Shown one piece after another: positions 1-9,778 of a stretch of 64,000 bases of DNA. Within the stretch, counting starts at the first letter, position 1. The number at the start of each line of letters is the position of its first letter. The DNA lies in the NCBI RefSeq assembly GCF_022605165.1, contig NC_063071.1, positions 2,232,001 to 2,296,000 on the forward strand, in the 5' to 3' direction. The position numbers and the translations under genes were made by a program. The notes under the pieces are model-generated. The model saw only the letters and a list, made by a program, of their open reading frames with translations. It was not told the origin of the DNA and made no database searches. Origin of the DNA: Purpureocillium takamizusanense. Its lineage: Eukaryota > Ascomycota > Sordariomycetes > Hypocreales > Ophiocordycipitaceae.

Positions 1-460
1 ACAGCGGAAATGGTTGACGTCGTATGCAGCTAAAGGGGCGTGCACGCCGCGACCCCGTTCAGTTTCTATGATGCCGAACCTGCGGACAAATATGCTCTCC
101 TTGAGCCAAGTCTGTGTACTAATCTACTGAGCTAGACCGATTCAGGTCCCTAGAGGGTATCGTCTTTAGAGTATGAATTCGCGTCTCTTGGTATACGCTT
201 GAAAAAAAGACTAGTACGAAGTACGCTCGGGTGTGCCCGCAGCTTGATGCAACCCGGACGCGCCGGAGCTCGGCATTCTGTCACCATCATCTATCGACGC
301 TCTCGCGAGAAGTGTCTGTCCATAGCAGCCCTGTCTATAATATCCGTGTCAATGTAAACGCCCTATCCAAAAATTGCACCCAATCCCTACCCGCGCCCCT
401 GGATGCACCGTGTTAAACGCCAGTGAAATGCCATCATCATCTTCCCAGGCGTGCGTGCCT
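1..460. other. Intergenic left edge
   Basis: No convincing coding frame is visible. The stretch lies downstream of ESS2, which is read leftward and stops at 461-463, so part of it is probably the ESS2 3' untranslated region. It holds one copy of the short motif TACGAAGTA at 215-223, which recurs in other intergenic regions of the window. Anything further left is outside the window. Confidence 0.6.
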
Positions 461-1795
461 TCACTTCCGCTGCGAACTCGGTGTAGTGACGCCCTTCAGT
501 AAAGAGCCCCTGGGTCGCATTGGCGTTGATATGCCAAAGGAGCTGCCGGGCGTTTTGTTCTTTGCGGTCCCCATCGAGCTCCATAGCCTCTGTGCTGCCG
601 GCGTGAGGTCCCCTGAAACACGCGGGCTGCTGGGAAACTTCGGGACTGGTGTCTTCGTGACCTTGCCCGTGAAGCCCTTTGTAGATGACTCCTTATTGGA
701 CTTTGCGATCCGCTCGACCATCTGCTCATGAAGCGACTCCCGCTTCCTCGGTTCCTGAACCTTGAAGGGATTGTGCAAATCGCCTGGCCCCAGGTCGATG
801 AGCGGCGGTGTCGTACCCAGCTCAGACTCATTGTCGTCGATAAAAGCGTAGCCTCTGACCCTCGGCGTTTCGCCTCCTCCGTCGACGCTCGAATCCTGAT
901 ATTGCTGCCGTGGCCTACCTGCAATCGCATCGCGGACAGACGACAAGGTCGGTGATGGAGGACGCTGCGGGACATGAGGCTGAGGGATTCTAGTATTCTC
1001 CAGCACGATAGTCTTGGGTGCCATCCGAGATGCCTCCTCCGCCCGCTGAGCAACCGTGGCGACGCCATCGCCCAGCTCGTCTGGCGCAAACATCAGGCCG
1101 TTCCTCGGGTTCGCGTTCCAGGAGTCGGGACGTGCAGGGCGGTCGTCCGAGTCCTTGATAGCAAGGCGATCGCGCTTGATGAAGCCATCGTCAATGAGTT
1201 TGCCGGTCTCGGCCAGTTTATCGGTGACTTCTTTCTGCTTGATCATTTGCTTCGACGGGAGCTTGTTGCTGTTCCACATCCAGGCGTTCCTGTCGGCCCT
1301 CTTCTGGTTCTGTTTGTCGACCAGCTTGTAGAAACTTTCGTTGTCTTCGCTCGTGTAAGTCGACTGAAACTTGGTGAGGCTCATGTTAGAGCCTGGCGCT
1401 GGCTTGTCTATGGTAGCAGCAGTCGACGCTATCGAAGCGGGCGTGTCTCCCGCGTACGTGCTTGGGGTTCGTCCGCCTGCCTGTGTTGCGCTCGCTCGAA
1501 AGGGTGTCCTGCGCCGCCCCGGTGTCATAGCTTCCTGCAAAACTCTACCCGCGCTGGCGATTTGGATAGGGTCTCTCGACTCCACGGCATTCAGGTAGTC
1601 GCTTTGGAGGGACGCCACCTCGATGCCGGGGAAGTAGTCTCTGGCAATAATGTGCGCCAATGTGTCGGTGTAATCATCTTCAGCCAGGACTTGTCGGGGG
1701 CGCTTGATCTTCTTGACCTGCGGCGGAGGCGGCATGAGGTCTGTATCGGTCCTCTTGCGCACCAGCGCGTTGGACTGGGACGGGGTAGCATCCAT
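461..1795 (-). CDS. ESS2: ESS2/DGCR14 family nuclear splicing-associated protein
   Basis: This single-exon gene of 444 codons encodes a member of the ES2/DGCR14 family (Bis1 in fission yeast), nuclear proteins found with late (C-complex) spliceosomes. Visible hallmarks are the N-terminal block EDDYTDTLAHII followed by RDYFPGI (about residues 40-55), a central TSEDNESFYKLVDKQN segment where family members carry a similar acidic-aromatic box, a WMWNSNK stretch, and the C-terminal LTPAAQRLW motif. Much of the rest is low-complexity, rich in Pro, Thr and Ser with several TP sites. I chose the ATG at 1795: the frame stays open for 14 more codons upstream but contains no ATG there, and a nearby upstream ATG hits a stop after four codons. 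It is read away from PPT1 and shares a 0.9-kb divergent promoter with it. The family call is strong; the exact start is less certain. Confidence 0.9.
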   Translation of the reverse strand: MDATPSQSNALVRKRTDTDLMPPPPQVKKIKRPRQVLAEDDYTDTLAHIIARDYFPGIEVASLQSDYLNAVESRDPIQIASAGRVLQEAMTPGRRRTPFRASATQAGGRTPSTYAGDTPASIASTAATIDKPAPGSNMSLTKFQSTYTSEDNESFYKLVDKQNQKRADRNAWMWNSNKLPSKQMIKQKEVTDKLAETGKLIDDGFIKRDRLAIKDSDDRPARPDSWNANPRNGLMFAPDELGDGVATVAQRAEEASRMAPKTIVLENTRIPQPHVPQRPPSPTLSSVRDAIAGRPRQQYQDSSVDGGGETPRVRGYAFIDDNESELGTTPPLIDLGPGDLHNPFKVQEPRKRESLHEQMVERIAKSNKESSTKGFTGKVTKTPVPKFPSSPRVSGDLTPAAQRLWSSMGTAKNKTPGSSFGISTPMRPRGSLLKGVTTPSSQRK

Positions 1796-2699
1796 GATGG
1801 GGGTCTGGGTGACTTTGGCGGCTAATGGTGCGCTCAAGCCGCGGGCATCATCAAGTCCCTAGCCACACACGCGCGGCACGCGAAGACGAGGCCCAGATCC
1901 CCTCCGATGCTGTTGGAGGGCCTCGTAGGGGCATGTGCAGAATTGGAAAGCGTTTGTCGAAGGCGATTTGCCAGCGAGGCGATGCGGCGTTGAGGAGCAG
2001 GCAACCATAAAGAGTTGACGACGATGCGTTTCACTGACGCCGCCACGCTGAATGCACGCGGACGGGATACTTCGATAAGTACCTACCTAGGTATGCAACT
2101 ATCGGAGTCCCAAACATGCACTCGGCTCTCTGCGCCACGCCCGTGCGGCGCTCGAGTTAATCAATCAGTGGAGTGGAGCACCTCCAGCTGCGCACTGCGC
2201 AACCATCCAAGACAGTGGGGAGGGCACCAGGCCTCCGCGCGGAGCCACCTGCAGGTGAGCCCAGCTTCCAACCTAGGTTCTAGCACCATCCACCCCACGC
2301 CCTATGGCTAATCGTCCCGGCCACCAGGCCCCAAGCGCGCTCGATTACCTGGGTAGGTACCTATCTCGCAAGGCACCCCGCTAACAAGGCAGCAGCTCCA
2401 GCGGGCCTCGCCCCCATCCAACGGCATTTTCAGGGAAAACCACCCCCGTCGTCGCTCCCGTCCCAAAAGTTCTTCCCCGTCACGTTCGCTGCGGTGACTT
2501 AGACCCGGGCGCATCTAGAGTTTGTTTCCTCGACACTCGGCCCTGTCCACTACCGGCGCTCGTTGCGACGTCGCATTGGAGACTGCATTCTTTTCTTGCT
2601 CTGCCCTGCGAACCCGAATTCTTGCGACTCAGCATCCCCTCGCCCTGCGAGCAGCCCGCGCTTACCCATCGAGCCTCCGTCATTGCGACCGCCGCCACC
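1796..2699. promoter_or_regulatory. Divergent intergenic region, ESS2 and PPT1 promoters
   Basis: About 0.9 kb between two genes read apart. No coding frame is supported. It holds two copies of the recurrent motif family around TAGGTACCT (2079-2094 and 2354-2364), and the last 150 bases before the PPT1 ATG are pyrimidine-rich, as is usual for a fungal leader. The PPT1 start lies in a good context (gccgccaccATG). No clear TATA box was recognised. Confidence 0.55.
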
Positions 2700-4509
2700 A
2701 TGTCGCAGGAAGCTGTCGACCTCAAGAACAAAGGGAACAAGGAGTTCGCCGCCGGCGACTACCCTGGGGCCGTCACATACTACTCCAAGGCCATTGCGCT
2801 GAACGACAAGGAGCCCACCTTCTTCACGAACCGTGCCCAAGTGCGTCGCCGAACCGTCCCCCGCCCCCATTTGCTCGTGTGACTGACCTGCATGTTTTGC
2901 AACCGCTCAGGCATACATCAAGACCGAGGCCTACGGTTACGCCATTGCCGACGCCGACAAGGCCCTCGAGTTGAACCCGAAGCTGGTCAAGGTTGGTGTT
3001 CCCTCCCGAGCCCCATCCTCCACTGTATCTAGGTCTAACCTCCGTTCTCGCAGGCCTACTATCGCCGAGGTCTCGCCCGAACTGCCATCCTCCGACCCAA
3101 GGAGGCCATCGACGACTTCAAGGAGTGCGTCCGGTTAGATCCCAGCAATAAAGATGCTAGGCTCAAGCTGGAGGAGTGCAAGAAGATTGTGCGCCAGCTC
3201 GCCTTCTTCGCCGCCATCGAGGTTGGCGACGAACCTTCGGCGGCTGAGGGTCTCGACCTTGACTCGATGGTCGTCGATGCCGACTACGATGGCGTTCGGC
3301 TAGAGAAGGAGATGACTCAAGAGTTCATTGACGACATGATTGAGCGTTTCAAGACGGGCAAGAAGATCCATCGCAAGTACGTCTACCAGATCATCCTTGC
3401 CGTCAAGGACATCGTGTACAAGGAGGCGACCATGGTGGAAATGGAGATTCCAGACGACGTCAAGCTCACCGTTTGTGGTGATACCCATGGTAAGTGCTCT
3501 CTGAGCCGTCGATGGCCGTTTTCATCCGGCTGACATCTTGGTGCAGGACAATACTTTGATCTCATGGAGCTCTTCCGTCGCAACGGCTTGCCAGACGATA
3601 AGCACTGGTACCTCTTCAACGGCGACTTCGTCGACCGGGGATCCTGGTCGACCGAGATCGCACTGCTTCTCTACGCCTACAAGTGGCTGCGGCCTCAAGG
3701 CTTCTTCCTGAACCGGGGCAACCACGAAACGGACGACATGAATCGAGTGTATGGCTTCGAGGGAGAGTGTAAGGCCAAGTACAACGAGAGGTTGGTGAAA
3801 GAATCCCCCAGATCTCCTTTTATTGAAAAAGAAACTGACTGGTGCATGTGCAGGGTGTTCAAGCTGTTCTCGGAGAGTTTCTCTGCCCTGCCGCTGGCGA
3901 CCCTTGTTGGCGAAAAGTACCTGGTTCTGCACGGCGGCTTGTTCTCCGACGACAACGTCACGCTCGACGACATCCGTGAGCTGGATCGACACAACCAGCG
4001 ACAGCCCGGCCAAGCAGGCCTCATGATGGAGATGCTGTGGACGGATCCGCAGGAAGAGGACGGTCGCGGCCCGAGCAAGCGAGGCGTGGGCATGCAGTTT
4101 GGCCCGGACATCACCAAGCGGTTCTGCGAGAAGAACGGCCTCGAGGCGGTCATTCGAAGCCACGAGGTACGCATGGATGGCTATGAAGTGCAGCACGATG
4201 GACGTTGTATTACGGGTAAGTCATTTCTGCTTTTTCTCTTGAGGTATACCGATGTGTGGCTCTAACACGACTGCCATGTTAGTCTTCTCGGCTCCCAGGT
4301 ACTGCGACTCGACAGAGAACCGAGGTGCTTACATCAATATCGGCCCCGACTACAAGCTCAGGTATGAGCAGTTCGACGCCGTGCCGCACCCAGACATCAA
4401 GCCCATGGTAAGGCCTGCCTCCCCTGACTGATCGCTGCTTCGAGCATGCCCTTCTCTAACGCTGTTTCAGGCTTATGCCCAGAACTCGCTCATGTCGTCT
4501 CTGATGTAA
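2700..4509 (+). CDS. PPT1: Serine/threonine protein phosphatase 5 (TPR-PPP type, PPT1)
   Basis: PP5/Ppt1 is an Hsp90-associated phosphatase with an autoinhibitory N-terminal TPR domain. Exons: 2700-2840, 2911-2991, 3054-3489, 3547-3790, 3854-4215, 4283-4407, 4471-4509, giving 475 residues, the usual PP5 length. All six introns have GT-AG borders and keep the frame. TPR repeats fill about residues 1-105 (starting SQEAVDLKNKGNKEF). The catalytic domain shows all PPP metal and phosphate signatures: GDTHGQYFDL, NGDFVDRG and LNRGNHE, followed by SAPRYCDS near the C terminus and the terminal AYAQNSLMSSLM. The GDTHG metal-binding motif is itself split by the third intron. The first exon alone runs into a stop in the intron, so splicing is required. 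It converges with POP8 across a 190-bp gap. Confidence 0.96.
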
Positions 4510-4699
4510 GACTTGGGAAGCGACAGTGGATTGGCCTCAAGAATCGGCATCGTCAACGCATCGACCCGGCGTCCTGGAATATACGGCTTGGATCGTGGGT
4601 TGGGGCGGGTAGAAAGTAACCAGCACATAGATACCCGGGTAGATCAAGACTCCAGTAAAGTCTCATGGCTCCCTGACGCATGTCGACATAGTAGGCCCC

Positions 4700-5128
4700 T
4701 CAGCTGTCCCAGAGCCTATCCTGACCGTCCGAGCCCACCATGGCGCCTAGCCAGTCGGAGCACTGCTTGATGCGCAGGGCGTTGTGCACGCTGCCCTCGC
4801 CGGCGCCCTTCCACGCCGTGATGGCGGCCGCAAAGGACCCGAGGTCCTGTCTCGGCACCCGCAGCCAGCACTCGGCGCCGTCCACCTTAAGGATGTCAAG
4901 GGAGATGGCCTCGCCAGTGAGGCCCAGGAACTGCCGCAGCGCCGCGGTGCAGTACGACTTGACCTGCAGGTCGTCGAGCTGCACGGGCTCAGAACCGTTC
5001 GTGACGACCTCCAGCTGCGCGTACGAGAACTGCGGTGACTTGATGGTGCAGGACAGGATTTCGTGTGATGTTTCCAAGTGGGCTTTCGGCGCGCGTTGGC
5101 TTGGTGTCGGGCCTTGAGAGGAGCTCAT
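4700..5128 (-). CDS. POP8: RNase P/MRP subunit POP8-like protein
   Basis: This 142-residue protein resembles the small Pop8 subunit of fungal RNase P and RNase MRP, which process tRNA 5' ends and pre-rRNA. Visible features are a compact alpha/beta domain beginning with HEILSCTIKSPQFSYAQLE, a predicted helix YCTAALRQFLGL that is typical of the Pop5/Pop8 fold, and the strand LKVDGAECWLRVPRQDL before a helix rich in Ala. I started at the ATG at 5128; an upstream in-frame ATG at 5236 would add 36 residues of low-complexity sequence and reach into the SPT4 promoter. No intron is needed. The gene is read away from SPT4 across 337 bp. The family assignment rests on recalled resemblance of a divergent family, so it is less certain than for its neighbours. 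Confidence 0.75.
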   Translation of the reverse strand: MSSSQGPTPSQRAPKAHLETSHEILSCTIKSPQFSYAQLEVVTNGSEPVQLDDLQVKSYCTAALRQFLGLTGEAISLDILKVDGAECWLRVPRQDLGSFAAAITAWKGAGEGSVHNALRIKQCSDWLGAMVGSDGQDRLWDS

Positions 5129-5465
5129 TCTTTTTCTCCTTGTAAAGTGTAATGTTCTGTTTTCATTGTTTTCTTGGATCTTTGAAGTGTTGCTTGCTTG
5201 TGAAGCTGTAACAGTGACTGGTAAAGGTTCTCTCAATGTGTGTGTTTGGTCTCAGTATGCGCTAGTGGAATATTTCGGATATATACATGCGCCAAACCAC
5301 GCGCCCGTGGGCTCCGAGCCTGTTCCTGTCGCCAGCCCTGTAAACGCGACCAAGCCAACCTCACCCATCCTTTGCGACGCTCGCTACGACCAAAACCCGA
5401 CATTCCTCCACGGATAGACATCTCCAAGGCGGGTCGCATTCGCATCGCACCGCAGCAACGCCAAC
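5129..5465. promoter_or_regulatory. Divergent promoter, POP8 and SPT4
   Basis: A 337-bp region between two divergent genes for RNA-synthesis and RNA-processing proteins. It is short enough that both promoters must overlap. A run of TATA-like sequence (ggatatatacatg, about 5277-5289) lies about 180 bp before the SPT4 ATG. No coding frame is supported. Confidence 0.5.
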
Positions 5466-6041
5466 ATGTCGGGTACTTCCAACTTTGCGGCCCCCGGCCA
5501 GCAGCGCTACCTGCGCGCCTGCATGGTCTGCTCCATTGTCATGACCTATAGCGTACGCGCCTCACCTCGCTCGTCGGCCCATCCTCTACCTGCATGCCTG
5601 CCTTGTCCCGCTCCGTACCTCTCTTCCTGGCTAAGACCACGCGCTCGCGTGCGCGTGCAAACGGAGACCATACGCTAACGTGCCGCAGCGCTTCCGCGAC
5701 GAAGGATGCCCCAACTGCGAGGAGTTCCTCCACCTCGCCGGCTCGCAGGACCAGATCGAGAGCTGCACGTCGCAGGTCTTCGAGGGCCTCATTACGCTCG
5801 CCAACCCGGCCCGCTCGTGGGTCGCCAAGTGGCAGCGCCTCGACGGCTACGTCGGCGGCGTGTACGCCATCAAGGTCTCGGGTCAGTTGCCTGACGAGAT
5901 CCGGCAGACGCTCGAGGACGAGTATAGGATCCAGTATATACCGTACGTGGCTGATTTTCGAGATTCTGATGCTTTCCTCTCTCGGCCTTTCTTTAACATT
6001 TTCGCAGGAGAGACGGCACTGAAACGGAGGCGGACTCGTGA
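5466..6041 (+). CDS. SPT4: Transcription elongation factor SPT4
   Basis: SPT4 pairs with SPT5 (DSIF) to keep RNA polymerase II processive. Exons: 5466-5552, 5689-5942 and 6008-6041, giving 124 residues, close to the family length of about 110-120. The N-terminal zinc finger is complete: C19-x2-C22 in exon 1 (RACMVC) and C36-x2-C39 in exon 2 (GCPNC), so the first intron splits the finger between its two cysteine pairs. The SPT5-binding core follows ([26 protein letters not shown]). The second intron is needed: reading through it gives an unrelated tail, whereas splicing gives the normal ending [13 protein letters not shown]. Both introns are GT-AG. It converges with KIN17. Confidence 0.95.
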
Positions 6042-6238
6042 CGATCGGTACCAGCGCAACACGACATGGCGTGGCATTACATTGTTTTAGGTGCTGGCGA
6101 ATAGGGCGTTGGAACAAAAGGCAGATGCATTAGGGGGTTTAGGCGCAGTTCATTATGTGGTAGTCATTATGGTGGTATCTCCATTATCCAGGGAATCATA
6201 AAACGTCTCCAGAACGCCGATATGCTACAGAAATGCCT

Positions 6239-7234
6239 TCAGTTGCTTCGATGCTTCTTCCCCAAAGGCATGCTGAACCCATCCGATTCCCGTGGCCGTT
6301 TTTTCCTTTCCATTTCTTCCCTCATGATTCGCTCTGCCTCACTCATCTTCCTGGGCTCCTCAATCTTGCTCTCCTTCTTCGGTCCTCCAGCCGCGAGCGC
6401 ATTTTTCTTCTTCGCCTGCGCAAAGACATTCTTGACTTGAGGCTTGCCGCCCATCTTCATGGACAGCCCTCCGAATCCTGTAGGTTTGGATTGGGCCTTG
6501 TCGGACTCGCCACCCTGAACGACTTCGCTAGATGCGGCGACCTCGGGTGTTGGCTCCGAGGGCTTCGCCTCCGAGGCCTCCGTCTTTGGTTTTGAGCCAA
6601 ACGACAATGTGATCTTCTCGCCGTCTTTTCGTTTCAGATTTCGGGCCTCCTCATCTTCTTCTTGCTCGTTCTGCCTCTGCGCGGCGAGCGCCTGCGCGCG
6701 CCGAATCTGTTCCTTGAGTATGCGCTGCTCGAGCTGCTCGTCGCCCTGATCTTGAGCCTCCTTCTTGCGCAGGGCTTCCTGGCGCCGCAGCGCCTCGGGC
6801 GAGTTGTCTATCCAGGAGATGAAGATGCCCTTTTCGTTTTCTTCGACACGGCAGATGCTCTCGCGACCGAGGTGTTTGGCGAACTCGGTCAGGGACGGCC
6901 ACTTGGTGGCGTTCATGTGGATGTGCTCCTTGTTGGCAATGTACTCCTGGTAGAACTGGTTGATCTGGACCTGCTTCTCGCCGTGGCCCGTCTTGAGGAG
7001 CTGCAGGAAGTCGCGCAGGAACTGGTTGCTGTACTCGTTGATGAACTTCTTGGGGTCTTCGCCGACGACGAGCATCTGTCGCACGTGGCTCTCAGACTGC
7101 GTGTGCATCTTGAAGCCGTTGGCATCGCGGCACTGCTTCTCGCACACCTGGCAGTACCATCGTAGCCGCTGCAGCCCCTTGCTCTTGAGCTTGTTGGACA
7201 GGTGCTTGGTCGATCCCACCTCGGCTTTCGGCAT
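6239..7234 (-). CDS. KIN17-like C2H2 zinc-finger protein
   Basis: This single-exon gene of 331 residues encodes a KIN17/Rts2-type nucleic-acid-binding protein, linked in animals and yeasts to DNA replication/repair and to spliceosomes. A C2H2 finger lies at about residues 28-50 (CQVCEKQC then HTQSESH), followed by the family-specific winged-helix region (about 51-160), recognisable from KFINEYSNQFLRDFL, HIHMNATKWPSLTEF and GIFISWID. After that comes a charged coiled-coil segment and a Lys/Glu-rich tail ending in KKHRSN, probably a nuclear signal. It lacks the C-terminal SH3/KOW-like domain of the longer animal proteins (about 390 residues), as expected in fungi. It is read away from YJU2 over a 556-bp shared promoter region. 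Confidence 0.93.
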   Translation of the reverse strand: MPKAEVGSTKHLSNKLKSKGLQRLRWYCQVCEKQCRDANGFKMHTQSESHVRQMLVVGEDPKKFINEYSNQFLRDFLQLLKTGHGEKQVQINQFYQEYIANKEHIHMNATKWPSLTEFAKHLGRESICRVEENEKGIFISWIDNSPEALRRQEALRKKEAQDQGDEQLEQRILKEQIRRAQALAAQRQNEQEEDEEARNLKRKDGEKITLSFGSKPKTEASEAKPSEPTPEVAASSEVVQGGESDKAQSKPTGFGGLSMKMGGKPQVKNVFAQAKKKNALAAGGPKKESKIEEPRKMSEAERIMREEMERKKRPRESDGFSMPLGKKHRSN

Positions 7235-7790
7235 GGTTGCCGGATGCGCGCGCGGGCGCGGCGCAAAGTGTCGTCTGTTTTCAAGGGACCGTGTGGCACG
7301 GTCAGAGGATGTTGGGCGGGTCGTTGACAGGGGAGCGCGGCGCTCTCGATACCACGGTGCACCAGTGAGCGAGCGAGCGCACCGTAAAAGGGGGGCACAA
7401 ATTGCCTACACTGGAAGACGAGGCGAGAGAGAGAGAGAGAGAGAGAAAGAGGCTGTCGAGAGGCGGCGTCATTCGAGGTTGAAGTTGGCTGCCAGTGCCC
7501 GGGGTCCTTGCATATTTTAGTGGGGCTTATCTAATCTGGACCGTGCCTGCAGTGGCTTGAGTGGCCATCTGCCGCTGTCCCCACCCTCCGAGCCTCGTCG
7601 CCGCAGCGTCGACTTCTCCTCTACCAACCTACTCAACCTCACTCGGCCCTCGCAAGCGCTCCCAGCCTGGCCCTCGCAAGCGCTTGGCTGTCAAGAGATA
7701 CCGGATTTTCTACCTCGAACGCGAAACAAGAGACCAGGTCGCCGACATAGATACCGAGCCGCGCAATCTACGCGACCAGCTTAGCCCGCC
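7235..7790. promoter_or_regulatory. Divergent promoter, KIN17 and YJU2
   Basis: A 556-bp region between two divergent genes. It contains an (GA)11 tract at 7425-7446, a pyrimidine-rich leader in front of YJU2, and a 16-bp direct repeat listed separately. No coding frame is supported. Both neighbours encode spliceosome-linked proteins, so shared control is possible but unproven. Confidence 0.5.
7645..7684 (+). repeat. 16-bp direct repeat in the YJU2 leader
   Basis: The sequence GGCCCTCGCAAGCGCT occurs at 7645-7660 and again at 7669-7684, exact in both copies and separated by 8 bp. It lies 107 bp upstream of the YJU2 start codon, probably within the 5' leader. Function unknown; it may simply be a local duplication. 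Confidence 0.85.
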
Positions 7791-8704
7791 ATGTCAGAGC
7801 GCAAGGTCCTCCAGGTATGTCCACACTCTATCCTGCGACGACGCGAACGGCGCATCAACTAACGCTTGGACAGAAATACTATCCTCCGGACTTTGATCCG
7901 CGAGACATCTCCCGACGCCGCGGTCCGAAGACGAGCGGCCCGCGCATCCAAACCGTCCGCCTCATGGCCCCGTTCTCGATGCGCTGCATGACGTGCGGAG
8001 AGTTCATATACAAGGGCCGCAAGTTCAACTCGAGAAAGGAGACCAACCAGGAAGAAAAGTACCTCAACATCCAAATATTCTTCTTCCACATCAAATGCAC
8101 CCGTTGCAGCGCCGAGATCACGTTCCGGACCGACCCCAAGAATAACGACTACGCCATGGTCAAGGGTGCCGTGCGCAACATGGAGCCGTGGAGGAACCGG
8201 GACACGGAGGAGGAGACGATGGAGCAGCGGCTAGACCGCCTGGAGCGGGAAGAGGCGGAGGCTGCCGGTGAGGAGGAGAAGAACGCCATGGCCGACCTCG
8301 AGGCCAAAAATGCCGACGCACGGCGCGAGATGGCCGCCGCGGACGCGCTCGACGAGATTCGACAGAGAAACGCCAGGATAAACCGGTCAGAAAAGGAAGG
8401 CGTCGACTTTGCGGACGCAATCGTCCGGACGGAAGATGAGGAGCGTGCACGGGAAGAAAGGGAAGACGAGGAGGCGGCCAAGAGAGCGTTTGCCGCGGTC
8501 AGAGGGGCGGTGGCCCACGTCGACGTTGTTGAAGGGGCGGGCTCGAAGGAAGAGTCAACAGCCAAGCCGGATGACGCGAAACCTCCCCCGCAGACATCGA
8601 TGCCTCCGCCGGCTGGACCGCCTCCGTCTTTCAAGAGAGTGGTGAAGAAGAAGAAGGATCATTCGGCGCTGCTGGGCATCAAGAAGAAGCCATCACTCGT
8701 TTGA
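7791..8704 (+). CDS. YJU2: Splicing factor YJU2 (CCDC94/CWC16 family)
   Basis: YJU2 is a step-one splicing factor that enters with the Prp19 complex and promotes branching. Exon 1 (7791-7814) codes only MSERKVLQ; a 59-nt GT-AG intron follows and exon 2 (7874-8704) codes the rest, giving 284 residues. The signature N terminus is intact: KYYPPDFDP, then a zinc site formed by [11 protein letters not shown] and [11 protein letters not shown] (two CxxC pairs), with [11 protein letters not shown] and RTDPKNNDY between and after. The second half is a long Glu/Arg-rich coiled coil, then a Pro-rich linker and a basic tail ([11 protein letters not shown]). Residue order and length match the family. It shares its promoter region with KIN17. 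Confidence 0.96.
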
Positions 8705-9164
8705 GAGGTGAGAGTCGGACCCAATGCTAGACCTCAAAGTGTACATAGTAGCCACTAAAGGCGAATGATCACGACTACCATGAGACAAGGACACAACGTG
8801 TACAGTCACTTATCATCATGCCGCTTAGACAGCCGGCTGAACAAAGTGACACTTCAAGAGTACTTGAAATATACGACCGTGCCACAGTTTAGATATGCAG
8901 AGTGGTTTGTAACATCGTGTGTAATTCATCGCTGAGTGGCTTTTGCCGTGCCAAGGCGTCTTTGAAGACGCAAAACTCCATCCCATGTTATGTACTCCCC
9001 ATATGTGCGCCAGCCTGACGACACATAACCAGTGTCCCTGGATTTCCGTTGCGCCATGTCTTGCAATGTTATTAAGCAAGACGCCGAAAAAAAAAGTTAC
9101 AGAGAAATGCATTCATCGTTGCATGCGTTTCGCATTTTGCTCTCATCATGGTGGAAGAAAACGC

Positions 9165-9203
<39 letters not shown>

Positions 9204-9303
9204 GCCTCATCAACATCGACGTCATCGTGGCTGGCGGCTGACCTGCAACCAGTCCACGCGCGCGACCTCGCCGCCCTCAAGTTGAAATGCCCCATCGAGT
9301 CGA
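8705..9303. other. Convergent intergenic region with (GT)18
   Basis: Six hundred bases between the 3' ends of YJU2 and the small gene at 9304-9522. Open frames on both strands look random. The only structured element is the dinucleotide tract at 9167-9202. Confidence 0.6.
9167..9202 (+). repeat. (GT)18 microsatellite
   Basis: An uninterrupted run of about 18 GT units in the 3' intergenic region between YJU2 and the small gene to its right. Alternating purine-pyrimidine DNA of this length can form Z-DNA and often varies in length between strains. Confidence 0.95.
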
Positions 9304-9522
9304 CTAATGATATTCCGAGGACCCAACGCCGTTGGTCAGCGAGCTGCTGACGGAACTGCTGCTGGTGCTACCCCGGCTGCCGCCCGCGGGGGCGATGGCG
9401 CCAAAGGACTCCATCTGGCGCTTGGTGTGGTCGTGCATGAAACGCGAGTAGGTCGAGATGCTCTGGGGCGGCGGCGGAGAGTCGGGGATGGAGATGGGAT
9501 ACGAGTCCGTTTGGCCGGGCAT
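9304..9522 (-). CDS. Small Ser/Pro-rich hypothetical protein (72 aa)
   Basis: I do not recognise a named family. The frame gives 72 residues without introns: an N-terminal YPISIPDSPPPPQS segment, a middle with FMHDHTKRQMESF that could form a basic amphipathic helix, and a Ser/Gly-rich tail. Reasons to think it is a real gene: the ATG is in a good context (cgtcaccATG), the 250 bases upstream look like a fungal leader (repeated CCACC, CAACC, ACACAC elements), and a TATA-like element (ggttataaag, read on this strand) sits at about 9768-9778. No signal peptide or membrane segment is visible. It could be a short regulatory protein; a chance frame is the alternative. Confidence 0.5.
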   Translation of the reverse strand: MPGQTDSYPISIPDSPPPPQSISTYSRFMHDHTKRQMESFGAIAPAGGSRGSTSSSSVSSSLTNGVGSSEYH

Positions 9523-9767
9523 GGTGACGATAATGTGCGTGGCAGATGTTGCCCAGGTGTGTGTGTGTAGGGGTTGACGTAGATGACTGTTGGTGGTGGT
9601 GGTAGTCTGGGTAGTTGGGAGGACTGCGGCTCAGGAGAGGATTGCCACGCGTACGACTGATGAGGGAGGAGGGACTTGGGGCGGTAAGTCTAGGCTTTTT
9701 GTAGGTGTAGCTTATGAGGTTAAAGCAAAAATATCGAAATGGCCGAGAATGGGGAGCGGATCTCAGG

Positions 9768-9778
9768 GTCTTTATAAC
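9768..9778 (-). promoter_or_regulatory. TATA-like element for the small gene
   Basis: On the minus strand this reads tggttataaag, about 250 bp upstream of the ATG at 9522 and followed by a C/A-rich leader. Placement fits a core promoter with a leader of about 200 nt. No other gene lies close enough to use it. Confidence 0.4.

Noticed and set aside
9167..9202. CRISPR or telomere-like repeat
   Set aside because: It is a plain dinucleotide run without spacers and without TTAGGG units.
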